From Mycobacterium colombiense (GTDB taxonomy: Bacteria; Actinomycetota; Actinomycetes; Mycobacteriales; Mycobacteriaceae), in assembly GCF_001665835.1 (NCBI RefSeq), contig NZ_LZSX01000088.1:124001-188000 (forward strand): 64,000 bases of DNA. The letters run 5' to 3'. Below, in pieces: positions 8,877 through 17,919 of this stretch. Position 1 is the stretch's first letter. The number at the start of each line of letters is the position of its first letter. The notes under the pieces are model-generated. The model saw only the letters and a list, made by a program, of their open reading frames with translations, ran no database searches and was not told the DNA's origin. The position numbers and the translations under genes are program-made.

Positions 8877-9683
8877 ATGTCAGAGCGCGTCTTTATGCTG
8901 TCGTCCATGTCACGGCGCCAAGGTGAAAACTGCTCTAATGACCGGGGAGTCGCGTCCAACCTTGCGGCCCAAGTTCTGGTCCCAGCTCAAGAGACGGCCG
9001 TGGCGCCGATGCGGTGGTACTCCCGCCCCGAAGGTCACAAACAGCAACTGAGAGTCACGCCTCGGCTGGCATCCTGGAATAAGGCCGACGATCCAGATCA
9101 AGTCCGGCTGCATGCGTTTCTCGACGACACCGAAGAACTGCTCGCAGCCTCGCGGGTCGAAGGCCCGTGGGCACTCCGGCTAGATGTCGGGCTCCCAACT
9201 GGACGGGACCTGCTCAACATGGCGGACCTCGATAACTACGCGCTCCCGTTGGCTTCTCGCCTCAAGGATCGCGATCTGGTCTCGGTATGGTGCACGAAGC
9301 GCCATAGCGAGCATTCGTTCGTGCGCATCGAAGCTGCTTGCCAGATCCCCGCGCCGTCGACGGACGTACTGCGGGTAACAACGACAGCGTCGTGGGAGGC
9401 TCAGGCCGCCCAAGCTCAGATCCATGCCGCTGTCGCTGGCGCAGAAGAACTTCCACCCGGACCTGTCAAGCTCGAACTCGCCTTCCTCGTCGGATCCGGG
9501 AGAAACTGGCTGAACCTGTGGAAGCCAACGATTGACTCCCTCGATCCAATCTTGGGGCGTACTCGCCCGGACCGCGCATGGCATCCGCTCGACGGCAGGA
9601 TCACCACCCTAGGCATGCACCTGGCCGTCGATCCCGCTCTCCGCCACGACGTCATGATCGGCATATCAGCCGTGAGGGCGTGA
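8877..9683 (+). CDS. Hypothetical protein of the defence island
   Basis: The frame encodes 268 residues. No motif gives a firm family. The C-terminal part (residues about 195-265) reads LELAFLVGSGRNWLNLWKPT and later WHPLDGRITTLGMHL. This loosely recalls the layout of RusA-type Holliday junction resolvases (a K-P-x-x-D segment followed by a D-x-x-I-x-x-L strand), but the resemblance is weak. The start is uncertain: ATG 8877, 8895 and 8907 are in frame and none has a good ribosome binding site. It is followed 60 nt later by another unknown gene and then the Abi_C gene, all rightward. Confidence 0.6.
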   Translation: MSERVFMLSSMSRRQGENCSNDRGVASNLAAQVLVPAQETAVAPMRWYSRPEGHKQQLRVTPRLASWNKADDPDQVRLHAFLDDTEELLAASRVEGPWALRLDVGLPTGRDLLNMADLDNYALPLASRLKDRDLVSVWCTKRHSEHSFVRIEAACQIPAPSTDVLRVTTTASWEAQAAQAQIHAAVAGAEELPPGPVKLELAFLVGSGRNWLNLWKPTIDSLDPILGRTRPDRAWHPLDGRITTLGMHLAVDPALRHDVMIGISAVRA

Positions 9684-9742
9684 CGAGCGCAAGCCCAAAC
9701 CTTCTGGAACAGACATGCCGACCAATGATTAGAGGAGAACGC

Positions 9743-10243
9743 ATGAATCCAGGTCTCGATGAGGTTTTCCCGCCCCCGCCGGGAGTGTGGGCTGAGTTAG
9801 CCCAGCACGAGATGGCAGGTAATCACCAGTTCGGTAAAGCCATCCGGTTTTTAGAAGAGGGTGGCACTGACCGGGATCTCCTCGCGGAGCGATTGGGTAT
9901 CAAAATCGACTACGCCGACTGGCTGCTCAATCACGCCCGAAAAATGAAGCAGGGGATTATCCGCGTCGTGGTTAACGAGAAGAACGACGGTCGGGAGACG
10001 GCAAACAACCAGGCCCATCACTACCGCTACGTGCTCGACGACAACCTCACGCCTGAAACCCGGCACTACGTGGAAACGGTGATAGCCAAGTTCCGAACCG
10101 TCAACCCTGACATCCCCGTGACGGCCGCGAAAGCACAAGGTGCTCAGGCTTCCTACGAGCGAGAAATCAGGTCCGAACCGGCCCTATGCACCAATACCGA
10201 CTGTGAATGGGCCTGGACGCGCCATGGTGGTGAGTGCTCATAA
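9743..10243 (+). CDS. Hypothetical protein, possible HTH-like segment
   Basis: The frame encodes 166 residues from ATG 9743 behind AGAGGAGAAC. Residues about 45-70 (LLAERLGIKIDYADWLLNHA) could be a winged or simple HTH. The C-terminus has three Cys (CTNTDCEWAWTRHGGEC). It sits between the 8877 ORF and the Abi_C gene, and its 3' end overlaps the longest possible form of the latter, so the three may be one operon. Function unknown. Confidence 0.6.
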   Translation: MNPGLDEVFPPPPGVWAELAQHEMAGNHQFGKAIRFLEEGGTDRDLLAERLGIKIDYADWLLNHARKMKQGIIRVVVNEKNDGRETANNQAHHYRYVLDDNLTPETRHYVETVIAKFRTVNPDIPVTAAKAQGAQASYEREIRSEPALCTNTDCEWAWTRHGGECS

Positions 10244-10349
10244 AGTGACGCCGGGACTGCCGTGCGACGGGTATGGCGAACTTACCGACTGGACCACCAC
10301 TCAGTCGGAACTCCGCAGAGCGGAGCCTTGCGGGTGCAAGGATCTGATC

Positions 10350-11135
10350 GTGCCGAAGCCAAAGACCGCGCTGTCGAACCGCATAGTCAATCTCGCAACT
10401 GACATGTTCGCTCGCGATACCGGGTTCAGCGGCCCGGAGATTCATCGATTGCTCGCCGACTACACCGATGTGCTGGGTTCTTACACCATGAGCGGGGGCG
10501 GTCCCTCGCGCTGGGAGCTATTTCAAACGGGGCTCAACGCCCTTTCGCTCGAAGACCAACGGCGCTTCCTGCTCGACCTGTGCACTTTCGACGGCCGGAG
10601 CAAGTATCCGATGCCGTCAGACGAGAACATCGCAAAGTTGCGTGGCCTGTTGCTCGACGACGGCGCCCCAGGAGCGATGGCCGCCTCGGACCGACTCGAC
10701 CAGCTTGAGGACTGGGAAGCGGTCCGGCGAACATGGGACGCCGCCCTCGCCAAAGTTGTCAGCGACCCCGAGGGAGCGATCACCGCAACCAGGACCACGC
10801 TAGAAAGCGTCTGCAAGCACATCTGCGACGAACGTGGCGCGGAGTACGAAGAAACTGGTGATCTTGCGAAGTTGTACAAGGCGGCTGCGGCGTCCATGGA
10901 CATCGCGCCGGACCAACACTCCGAGCAGATCATCAAGCAGATTCTGAGTGGGGTAGTCACCGTGGTGAATGGTTTGGCCGCGATGCGCAATAGCCTCAGC
11001 GACTCGCACGGGCGCGGAAAGGCTTCAGTTCGGCCAGCTCCGCGTCACGCGAAGCTGGCTGTCAATGCCGGGTTCGCCGTGGCGGGATTCCTTATCGACA
11101 CTCATGTCGAAAAACCGATGCGGTCACCGACGTGA
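10350..11135 (+). CDS. Abi_C-type abortive infection protein
   Basis: The C-terminal third carries the Abi_C pattern: a helical segment ending SGVVTVVNGLAAMRNSLSDS then HGRGK, matching the conserved L-R-N-x-x-x-D-x-H-G of phage-exclusion proteins, followed by AKLAVNAGFAVAGFLIDT. The N-terminal part is helical and unassigned. I favour GTG 10350 (AAGGAT upstream, protein beginning VPKPKTALSNRI). Earlier in-frame codons (ATG 10224, 10140) would add up to 70 residues that overlap the previous gene. The family aborts phage infection by an unsettled mechanism. The location next to DarTG, TIR and McrBC supports a defence role. Confidence 0.75.
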   Translation: MPKPKTALSNRIVNLATDMFARDTGFSGPEIHRLLADYTDVLGSYTMSGGGPSRWELFQTGLNALSLEDQRRFLLDLCTFDGRSKYPMPSDENIAKLRGLLLDDGAPGAMAASDRLDQLEDWEAVRRTWDAALAKVVSDPEGAITATRTTLESVCKHICDERGAEYEETGDLAKLYKAAAASMDIAPDQHSEQIIKQILSGVVTVVNGLAAMRNSLSDSHGRGKASVRPAPRHAKLAVNAGFAVAGFLIDTHVEKPMRSPT

Positions 11136-11178
11136 CGAAGCGCCTGAGCACCCCAAATGGTGTGTTCATATAGGTGGG

Positions 11179-11781
11179 TCAAATGATCGCCGAAGCATCG
11201 GCTAGGTACCTGTAGACGGTGGCACGACTGACGCCCAGGTACTTCGCGATCGCCTTCCCGGTGTGGCCGTCGAGCTTCATGCGCTTGGCCGTAGCGAGGT
11301 CCTGGATTTCCCGAATCTTGCGGGGCCTACCAAACTTGGTGCCGTTCGCCCGCGAAGTCGCCCGCTTGAGGGCGGTGCGTTCTTTCATCAACTCCCGCTC
11401 GTACTCAGCTAGGGACCCGAGTACCCCGATCATCATCCGGCCCACCGCAGTCGATGAATCGATACCGTCGGTTACCGATATCAGGGTGACACCACGATCC
11501 GTCAGGGCCTTGACGGTCTCCAAAATGTGCAATGTATTCCTGCCGAGTCGGTCCAACTTCCACACCACCACGGTGTCGCCTTCGCGGACGTACTCCATCA
11601 GCGCGGCCAGACCGGGGCGATCATCACGGGCGCCGGACATGATGTCCGAGAAGGTCTTCGCCACACCCGCCGCTTCGAGCGCGGCGTTCTGTTGATCGAG
11701 AGTCTGGGCGACGGTGCTCACCCGGGTGTAGCCGACCAGCTGCCCGACTGGGGTTCGGCCGCTGCTGTTCTCATGACTCAT
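11179..11781 (-). CDS. Small serine recombinase (resolvase/invertase type)
   Basis: The 200-residue protein has the N-terminal catalytic domain with nucleophile Ser22 in YTRVST. Next come DRPGLAALMEYVREGDTVVV and WKLDRLGRN with the conserved arginines, the long E helix, and a C-terminal HTH (TGKAIAKYLGVSRATVYRYL). Length and order match TnpR/Pin-like enzymes, not large integrases. No transposase is adjacent, so this may be a resolvase left by a transposon or the mobility function of the defence island. It is convergent with the Abi_C gene. ATG 11781 is taken as the start. Confidence 0.92.
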   Translation of the reverse strand: MSHENSSGRTPVGQLVGYTRVSTVAQTLDQQNAALEAAGVAKTFSDIMSGARDDRPGLAALMEYVREGDTVVVWKLDRLGRNTLHILETVKALTDRGVTLISVTDGIDSSTAVGRMMIGVLGSLAEYERELMKERTALKRATSRANGTKFGRPRKIREIQDLATAKRMKLDGHTGKAIAKYLGVSRATVYRYLADASAII

Positions 11782-11921
11782 AAGTATGGAAATCGCAGAT
11801 TTGCGAAAGTTATTTCCAAGACAAAGTTTTGAGACAACCCGACGTCGGCGAACGCGACTGAGTCGGACCTGCCGCTCGGTGTCTTGTATGTGGTCTCATT
11901 TGAGATTCGCCTGATACGGGA

Positions 11922-13052
11922 TCAGTCCATCGACACCCGCACAAGGATGGAGAAGTACATCACGTTGGCTAGACCGCCACGGACGTTGCCGTCACGCCGA
12001 GGCTGACCGACGAGTTGTCCCGGTTCGCCAAGAAAATCGGTGCCGAGAACGCGATCACCGTCGCCGTGCAACGTGAAGTTGCCTTCCAACTTCGCACTAT
12101 CGACGACATAACTCACTCGAAATGGGCTGTCGGCTGTCAAGTTCACGCCACCCCAGATCTGAATCGGAAACGCGTCGGGCGAGTAAATAAAGCCGTTGAC
12201 GGCGATTTTCCTGCCCTTGCAGGATGGCAACGGAATGCGTACGCGGGTGCCCCTCGCGACAGTCTGAGAGGTGTCCGCGGCGCTGTTGTGTATGTAAATC
12301 CGCAGGACGTACGTCTTGTTTGCCTCGACGCGAAGGTTGTTGCTCCAGAGCTGGCTACTGTTGACTTCCCGGCCTCCGAACATATTTCGCTCGTCGCCGT
12401 CCAGCTCTGCGCTGAAGCGATTGGAGTTGAACCCGGCCCACGGCAGAAATGTTTCGCCGCCGACCATGGGCCTATCGGGTCCCCACCCAGCGATATTGCT
12501 GGGAGACTCCGAGCACGGGTCGGCTATATCAGCAATGGGCTGACCTGGTGACCCATTTACGGAAGGAAGCTTGGTGGCTGCTAGGGCACGTTCGCTGTCA
12601 CTGTGATTGATGAGTAGGGCCGTGACAGCGACAACAACGCTGATGATGGTAACCATTGGGCCGAGGACGACACTTAGCCACCAGTGCCATTGCCGCGGTT
12701 CGAACTTGTCACGCTTCCCGCGCCCCCCTTCTGATGGTGAAGTTTTGGATTCCTCAGGTGGCACGGAACTCAAGGGGAACATCACCGGCAGATGCCCGGA
12801 GGCAGACGCCTGTGGCATTTCATCTGGCGGATGCTCGCGCGCGTTCGACGGCGGTTCGCCGGTGACTAGCGGGACTGTGTCCGGTCGGTCAACGTCGCGT
12901 TGGTCGAGTATCCTCGGCTCGTTTTGGTCGGATCTGCCCGGCTCTGGCTGCGCGTCGTTCCCGTACTCCCCGTGGGTTTCTGATGGCTCGCTAACCGGCG
13001 GTTGGTCGGGACACTCGCCTTGCTTTTCATCACTGGGAGGCGGCTCGGTCAT
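11922..13052 (-). CDS. Single-pass membrane protein with Pro-rich cytoplasmic tail
   Basis: The protein starts MTEPPPSDEKQ at ATG 13052 (376 residues; a GTG seven codons upstream is also possible). The first 120 residues are Pro, Glu, Asp and Ser rich. They are followed by one membrane span (LSVVLGPMVTIISVVVAVTA) and a 210-residue exported domain containing SELW-type and WGGVNLTADSPFRVSYVV strands. The exported part has two likely disulphide Cys (DPCSES, PSCKGR). It lies beside receptor-type kinases of similar topology. Function unknown. Confidence 0.7.
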   Translation of the reverse strand: MTEPPPSDEKQGECPDQPPVSEPSETHGEYGNDAQPEPGRSDQNEPRILDQRDVDRPDTVPLVTGEPPSNAREHPPDEMPQASASGHLPVMFPLSSVPPEESKTSPSEGGRGKRDKFEPRQWHWWLSVVLGPMVTIISVVVAVTALLINHSDSERALAATKLPSVNGSPGQPIADIADPCSESPSNIAGWGPDRPMVGGETFLPWAGFNSNRFSAELDGDERNMFGGREVNSSQLWSNNLRVEANKTYVLRIYIHNSAADTSQTVARGTRVRIPLPSCKGRKIAVNGFIYSPDAFPIQIWGGVNLTADSPFRVSYVVDSAKLEGNFTLHGDGDRVLGTDFLGEPGQLVGQPRRDGNVRGGLANVMYFSILVRVSMD

Positions 13053-13250
13053 AGCAGAAACGTAACTCAACACAGCGCTTTTACTGCGCGACGAATCGCA
13101 ACGGCTACATCGAGTCGTTCAACTCGCACTCGCGCCCGACCGGCGCGAATCGACCGTTCGATGCGGCGGGTGTTCTCGTGGGGAAGTACACAGCCGATCA
13201 CCGGCAGCACCAGATGCCCCTCTTCCGCGAATAATGCAGCGCTCCAGGCT

Positions 13251-13458
13251 ATGTCACTGAGAATCGGAGAGACCTTCGCCGGGTTTACGATCTTGCGCCT
13301 GCTCGGGTCCGGGGGATGGGCGAGGTCTACCTGGCCGAGTACCCTCGCCTGCCGAAACGAGACGCCCTGAAGGTGCTCCCGGCGGACGTATCAGCAGACC
13401 CCGACTACCGCGCTCGGTTTAAACCGCGAAACTGATCTCGCCTCAAAGCTGTGGCACC
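13251..13458 (+). pseudogene. Frameshifted Ser/Thr kinase N-terminus
   Basis: From ATG 13251 the text reads MSLRIGETFAGFTILRLLGS and then loses one base in the glycine loop (GSGG-MGEVYLAEYPRLPKRDAL in the next frame). An extra A near 13421 shifts the frame again to give RARFNRETDLASKLWH. Corrected, it closely matches the first 70 residues of the neighbouring kinase at 13566-15044, which lies on the opposite strand. The rest of the kinase is absent. This is a truncated duplicate carrying two independent frameshifts. Confidence 0.8.
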
Positions 13459-13565
13459 TGGCGCGTGCTCTCAGAGGTTCAAGGGCTATGGGTTCCTATG
13501 TCTGGTACTCGATCTCAGGTCGAACCATCGACTCGCGGTTGGCGTCGGTAGGCTCGGACGTCTTG

Positions 13566-15044
13566 TCAAGGAACGAAGTCGTTGCACAAGGGATGCGGGC
13601 CGTCGGCGTTGCCCCCGGTGTTGATGTAGCCGCCGCTATTAATGCTGTACATGGCCTCCTTGCCGAGGAAGAAGGCGCTCTCGTCACTCAGGCCGTAGCG
13701 ATTCATCAGCATGCGCTTGAGGTCTGTGGTGTAGTCGGCTCCCCCCAAGACTGCCCTGCAGGCGAATGCGGCCTCCTCCGGCGTCCACTGACCACACTTG
13801 TCCCGTCGCTGCGGTGAACATCCGGGTCCGTTGGGGTTGGACGCAGGGGCTGGCACCGTCGCCGACGGTGTCGCCACCGTACTCGTAGGAAGCGGCGGCT
13901 CCGGCGCAGCACGAGTCGGGACAGGGGCAGGTCCGGCTGCCGTCGCGGTCGTTGTGGGTGTGGTCGGTGCAGTGCTCGATGAGATGACAGCGTTACTCGA
14001 TGGCGAGTGCTGCCATGGCCGCCATCGGACGACCCCGATGACGCCGATCAGCAGAACGGTCGCGGCGAATCCGCCCAGAACTACCCTGACAAGCCGAGAT
14101 CGAGCGGCGGGTCGTTTGGGCTGCCTGGCAGCCAGTTTGGAGGTCTTGCTGCGTGATTGCCCTACCGCCTGAGTCGTCGCGTTCGCAGACGCAGCTCCGT
14201 CTTCAGAGGACTCATCGGACAAAGCACGTGCAAAATCAGAGCAACGCTGAAATCGGTCGTTAGGGTCCTTGGCAAGGCCGATGGCGAGGACGGGATCGAG
14301 TTTCGCAAGTTCCGGTCGGCGGTCCGCTAGTGCCGGCGGTGGCGAGGTGAGGTGTCGGCTGATCATCACTGCGGGGTTAGAGTTCGGGAATAATTGTGAA
14401 CCGGTCAATAGATGAAATGCGGTTGCCGCCAACGAATACTGGTCAGCGCGTCCATCGAGATCTTCGCCTAGCAGTTGTTCCGGCGCCGAGTAGGCGACGG
14501 TGCCCACAGTCATGTTCGTCTTAGTTAGTCCGCTGATGTCGTTGACGTTGCGGGCTATTCCGAAGTCGGTCAGGAGAATTCGCTGTTCACCGTCGTCGTC
14601 CAGATGGGTCAGCATGATGTTGGCGGGCTTAACGTCTCGATGAAGAAGTTTTTGCTTGTGGGCATAGTCCAGCGCGCTGGCGACCGCCGTCACAATGCGT
14701 GTGACTTCCTCCACCGGCATTCCGGCCGGATACCGATCCGCCAGAAGCTGGGCTGCGTCTAGCCCATCGACGAAATCCATAGCGAGCCACAGCTGCCCGT
14801 CTTCTTCACCTCGATCGTGCACACCCACGATGTGGGGATGCCAAAGCGTCGAAGCGAGATCGGCTTCCCGATTGAACCGAGCCCGGAACTCCTCGTCGGC
14901 CGACCACTCGCGAGGTAGCAATTTCAGGGCATCTCGGCGCGGTAGCCGTGGGTGCTGGGCTAGATAAACCTCGCCCATTCCGCCAGCCCCCAGCTTGCGA
15001 ACAATGGTGTACCCGGCGAAGGGCTGACCGGTTGTTAAAGGCAT
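13566..15044 (-). CDS. Receptor-type Ser/Thr protein kinase
   Basis: The start is ATG 15044 with GAGGG upstream, giving 492 residues. Residues about 10-270 form a Hanks-type kinase: glycine loop LGAGGMGEVYLAQ, DALKLLP with the ATP-binding Lys, HRDVKPANIML, DFGIARN, and APEQLLG. A membrane span lies near 335-355 (VVLGGFAATVLLIGVIGVV). It is followed by a Thr/Pro/Ala linker and an exported domain of about 90 residues with conserved Cys (GPGCSPQRRDKCG, FACRAVLGG, HPLCNDF), probably the ligand-sensing part. The layout matches mycobacterial Pkn receptors, but I do not assign one letter. A second kinase lies immediately upstream on the same strand. Confidence 0.9.
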   Translation of the reverse strand: MPLTTGQPFAGYTIVRKLGAGGMGEVYLAQHPRLPRRDALKLLPREWSADEEFRARFNREADLASTLWHPHIVGVHDRGEEDGQLWLAMDFVDGLDAAQLLADRYPAGMPVEEVTRIVTAVASALDYAHKQKLLHRDVKPANIMLTHLDDDGEQRILLTDFGIARNVNDISGLTKTNMTVGTVAYSAPEQLLGEDLDGRADQYSLAATAFHLLTGSQLFPNSNPAVMISRHLTSPPPALADRRPELAKLDPVLAIGLAKDPNDRFQRCSDFARALSDESSEDGAASANATTQAVGQSRSKTSKLAARQPKRPAARSRLVRVVLGGFAATVLLIGVIGVVRWRPWQHSPSSNAVISSSTAPTTPTTTATAAGPAPVPTRAAPEPPLPTSTVATPSATVPAPASNPNGPGCSPQRRDKCGQWTPEEAAFACRAVLGGADYTTDLKRMLMNRYGLSDESAFFLGKEAMYSINSGGYINTGGNADGPHPLCNDFVP

Positions 15045-15060
15045 GGACACACCCTCGGAA

Positions 15061-16554
15061 TCACCTTGCCGCGTACTCGACCATTGGTTCGGAGTCCACA
15101 TGGCCGCTCGGAGACGTTATCGAGATGCCCGTAGGTCGCACCTGATAGCGAGTTCCATCGGCGGGATTGGTGACGTCGAATCCACCCGAAGATCGCACCG
15201 CGTTGGCCAGTTCGATGCTGGCGCCGTCGCTGAGACGAACGCCGCGATAGTAATAATTCGCTGGCCCTGCCTCACAAACCACGATCAAAGACTGAGTGGT
15301 ACGTGCCATTAGCGCTGGCGTACTGCCTGCATCGCAACGACCGGCGGGATAACCCACAAACCCCTGGGCATCGGTGTCTGGCAAGGCGATTTGAGGCTTC
15401 GGCGTCGTCGTAAATGATGGTTGGACGGTCGAAGACTCCGTTGTTTCGCTAGTACTCGGTGCCCTCGACGACGTTGAGTCGGCAGCGCTCGGGGGCGACT
15501 CGTGGTTGTCTCGCAAGATCAGTAGTGCCGCTATCAGTGCGGCAGCCACGAACGCAGCCACGGCTCCGGCAACCAATACCAGTCGCCCATGCCCAGACTT
15601 GCGCTCCGGTGGCGGAGGGGCGTGAAGGTGTTCGGCATACGGGGTGTATCCGCTGCCGTCTGGATTGGGCCATCGGGCCGAGAACTCACGGGTGCCCACC
15701 GGCCTTCGAGGGACGGAAGCGAAAGCGGTTGGTGCTTGGGAGAACGCCTCCGCATCGGCTGCTGCCCTAGCGAGTTCGCCTGCTGAAGCGAAACGGTCCG
15801 CTGGCTGTTTTGCCATACCGCGAGCAATGACGTCGTCGAAGGCGGCCGGGACACCCGGGTTGAGGATCGAGGGCTTTGGCGGGTTGAGGGTGAGATGAGC
15901 GGTGATCTGCTGTTCGGCGCTATCTCCGGGATAGGGCTGGGCGCCGGTGAGGCATTCGTGCAGCAGGCAAGCCAAGGAGTAGACGTCGGCTCGCGCATCA
16001 GCGGTGCCATCGGTGAAACGCTCGGGGGCCATGTACGCCAAAGTGCCAATGATGGCACCGGTTTTGGTCACTCGTGTCGCTGCGACGTTGTTAGCAATGC
16101 CAAAATCGATCAAGTAGGTGAATTCCCTATTGGTCATTAATGCGTTGGAAGGCTTGATATCTCGGTGAACAAGTCCAGCGGCGTGGGCGGCGTCTAGTGC
16201 GGCTGCCAGTTGCTCAATCACGACTACAGCTCGCTGTGGGCTCATCGGGCCATCACGTTTGAGCAAGGTGCCCACATCGATGCCGTTGATGATCGGCATG
16301 ACCAGATACAACCGGCCGTCGACTTCACCGGTGTCGTGGATGGGAATGATGTGCGGTTCGGTAAGCCGAGCGGCCGTGTGGGCTTCGCGGCGAAAGCGCT
16401 CTCGAAACCCGGGTTCAGCCGCTAGCTCGGGGGACAACACCTTCACGGCGACATGGCGGTCAATGACGGTGTCGTGGGCTCGATACACCTTGCCCATGCC
16501 GCCCTGACCGATCACTTCCATCAGTCGGTAGCGCCCGAACGCCACCTCATCCAT
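15061..16554 (-). CDS. Receptor-type Ser/Thr protein kinase
   Basis: The 497-residue protein starts MDEVAFGRYRLMEVIGQGGM at ATG 16554. Kinase motifs are intact: AVKVL (ATP Lys), HRDIKPSNALM, DFGIANN, YMAPERF. A juxtamembrane region is followed by a span near 327-347 (LVLVAGAVAAFVAAALIAAL), a Ser/Thr-rich stalk and an exported domain with two Cys (GRCDAGS, VVCEAG). Only 16 nt separate its stop from the next kinase start, so the two are probably one transcript. The exported domains differ, suggesting different signals feeding related kinase domains. Confidence 0.9.
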   Translation of the reverse strand: MDEVAFGRYRLMEVIGQGGMGKVYRAHDTVIDRHVAVKVLSPELAAEPGFRERFRREAHTAARLTEPHIIPIHDTGEVDGRLYLVMPIINGIDVGTLLKRDGPMSPQRAVVVIEQLAAALDAAHAAGLVHRDIKPSNALMTNREFTYLIDFGIANNVAATRVTKTGAIIGTLAYMAPERFTDGTADARADVYSLACLLHECLTGAQPYPGDSAEQQITAHLTLNPPKPSILNPGVPAAFDDVIARGMAKQPADRFASAGELARAAADAEAFSQAPTAFASVPRRPVGTREFSARWPNPDGSGYTPYAEHLHAPPPPERKSGHGRLVLVAGAVAAFVAAALIAALLILRDNHESPPSAADSTSSRAPSTSETTESSTVQPSFTTTPKPQIALPDTDAQGFVGYPAGRCDAGSTPALMARTTQSLIVVCEAGPANYYYRGVRLSDGASIELANAVRSSGGFDVTNPADGTRYQVRPTGISITSPSGHVDSEPMVEYAAR

Positions 16555-16708
16555 CGCTAAGTGTCCCCATCAAACCCCCAGCCCCGTACCGTGCCAAACC
16601 GCAACTCCGAGCGCGGCCGTGGGCGTGACCGTTTCGTTCAGTTGGATTCGGTGTGCTGGCATTGTCTTTGGATGCATCCGGCGACGAAGTCGCAAGCAGC
16701 GCAGGCGT

Positions 16709-17170
16709 TCAGAACGAGGAGACGTTGTCGACGCTGACAAACATGCCGTGCCCGGTGGCGTCGTTGGTGAAGCGGGTGCCATCGCTGTTCGGCAGGATCG
16801 TCCAGTTTTGGAGGTGATACGTCTGGCCATAGTCCAGCACCAAGTCGTTTTGCGGCGCGCCTCCTCCGCCGATATTTCCGTCATCCCAATTGAAGGCACC
16901 TGAAGCATGGATGACCGCGAGGTCGAGGTGATTGCCGTATTGACCCATAGGAGCTTGCGGGAAGCCGGGTCCGTGTTCGCAAGCCACCGCCGGGCCCCCT
17001 CCGTGCCCTTGATCGTTCACCATCACCAAGCAGCGCACCTGCCCTGACTGGGTTCGGACGTATTGTCCGGGGTCGACAAGAGCCGAAGGGACCAGCCCAC
17101 AGACCAACGCAAAGCAGGCCGCCGAGACCGACAGCATCCCTGCAGCGGCTGCAAGTACGATCGCCCTCAC
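16709..17170 (-). CDS. Exported hypothetical protein
   Basis: The 153-residue protein starts at GTG 17170 with a typical signal peptide (MRAIVLAAAAGMLSVSAACF, then ALVCGLVPSALVDPG). The mature part contains VRCLVMVNDQGHGGGPAVAC, which suggests one disulphide, a glycine-rich turn, and NLVLDYG-like strands. It resembles the many small secreted proteins of mycobacteria that start from a divergent signal and carry beta-rich domains. It stands about 150 nt upstream of the kinase pair on the same strand. Role unknown. Confidence 0.7.
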   Translation of the reverse strand: MRAIVLAAAAGMLSVSAACFALVCGLVPSALVDPGQYVRTQSGQVRCLVMVNDQGHGGGPAVACEHGPGFPQAPMGQYGNHLDLAVIHASGAFNWDDGNIGGGGAPQNDLVLDYGQTYHLQNWTILPNSDGTRFTNDATGHGMFVSVDNVSSF

Positions 17171-17608
17171 GACTCAGAGGCTAGCCAACCACTGCATAGT
17201 CCCGCAGCGGATTTCAACAGATCGGTTCGTGTTTATGCGACGAATGCGGCTACGGCAATGCCGAAGTGTGGGCTGGGCTCGCGGCACCCGCTTCGCGGGG
17301 GAGATTACCCACGACCGGGACCACCTTGCTGGGTCGTTGCCGCGTGGCGCGGAGCGTTCGGTAATCAAGGGATTTGGTGGTCGTCCTTGCGGACTCGTGG
17401 CAATCAACGTTCGAGCATCGCTCTGCCACACCTTCGGCGTTAGGGACCGCCCGGCCGGTCCCGATGAATCGGTTCTCTGTTTCGGTGATCACGAGACTTC
17501 GGGAATTTTGGAGGTGCTCACGGACCCAACCATTGTTCGTTTTCGCGATTCCCCACGCCGCCGCGAGCAATCGGGGTCAATCTTTTGGACTTGGCGGTCG
17601 TCGAAGAG
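17171..17608. other. Gap without a supported gene
   Basis: Open frames on both strands overlap here, but none has a good start site, hydrophobic signal or recognisable motif. A short purine-rich stretch near 17226-17245 is the only oddity. Probably the promoter area of the exported protein plus non-coding spacer. Confidence 0.35.
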
Positions 17609-17839
17609 TCAGGCCAGATGCGCGATTACGACGTCCAGGGAGGTTCCGATCGCCTCGGCAACATGGCGGAGTTCAATCACATCCAGTCGACGTTCGCCCG
17701 ATTCGTACTTGCTGACGAACGATTGAGGAACGTCTAGCCGCTTAGCCACGTCCACCTGGGTGAGTCCAGCTTCTCGGCGCAGCTGCCGCAGCAACGTACA
17801 CAGCTGCTGGTACTGCTCCGAGTAAATGGATTTCTCCAC
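17609..17839 (-). CDS. XRE-family HTH regulator
   Basis: The 76-residue protein is almost entirely a Cro/C1-type HTH: LRQLRREAGLTQVDVAKRLD, VPQSFVSKYESGERRLDVIEL, RHVAEAIGTSLD. The size and single domain fit a small DNA-binding repressor or the antitoxin half of a toxin-antitoxin pair; no toxin partner is visible beside it. It starts at ATG 17839, divergent from the DUF732 gene that begins 80 nt away, so it may control that gene. Confidence 0.85.
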   Translation of the reverse strand: MEKSIYSEQYQQLCTLLRQLRREAGLTQVDVAKRLDVPQSFVSKYESGERRLDVIELRHVAEAIGTSLDVVIAHLA

Positions 17840-17919
17840 CCGGAAAGCGCACCTTGCGAGCAGATTTATCCCAATTTAGGATATTCGAGCTGCTCGTCGA
17901 TGGCAGGAGGCCGAATCCG

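Noticed and set aside
17250..17570. A 106-residue minus-strand frame
   Set aside because: No ribosome binding site, no hydrophobic or domain pattern, and composition unlike neighbours.
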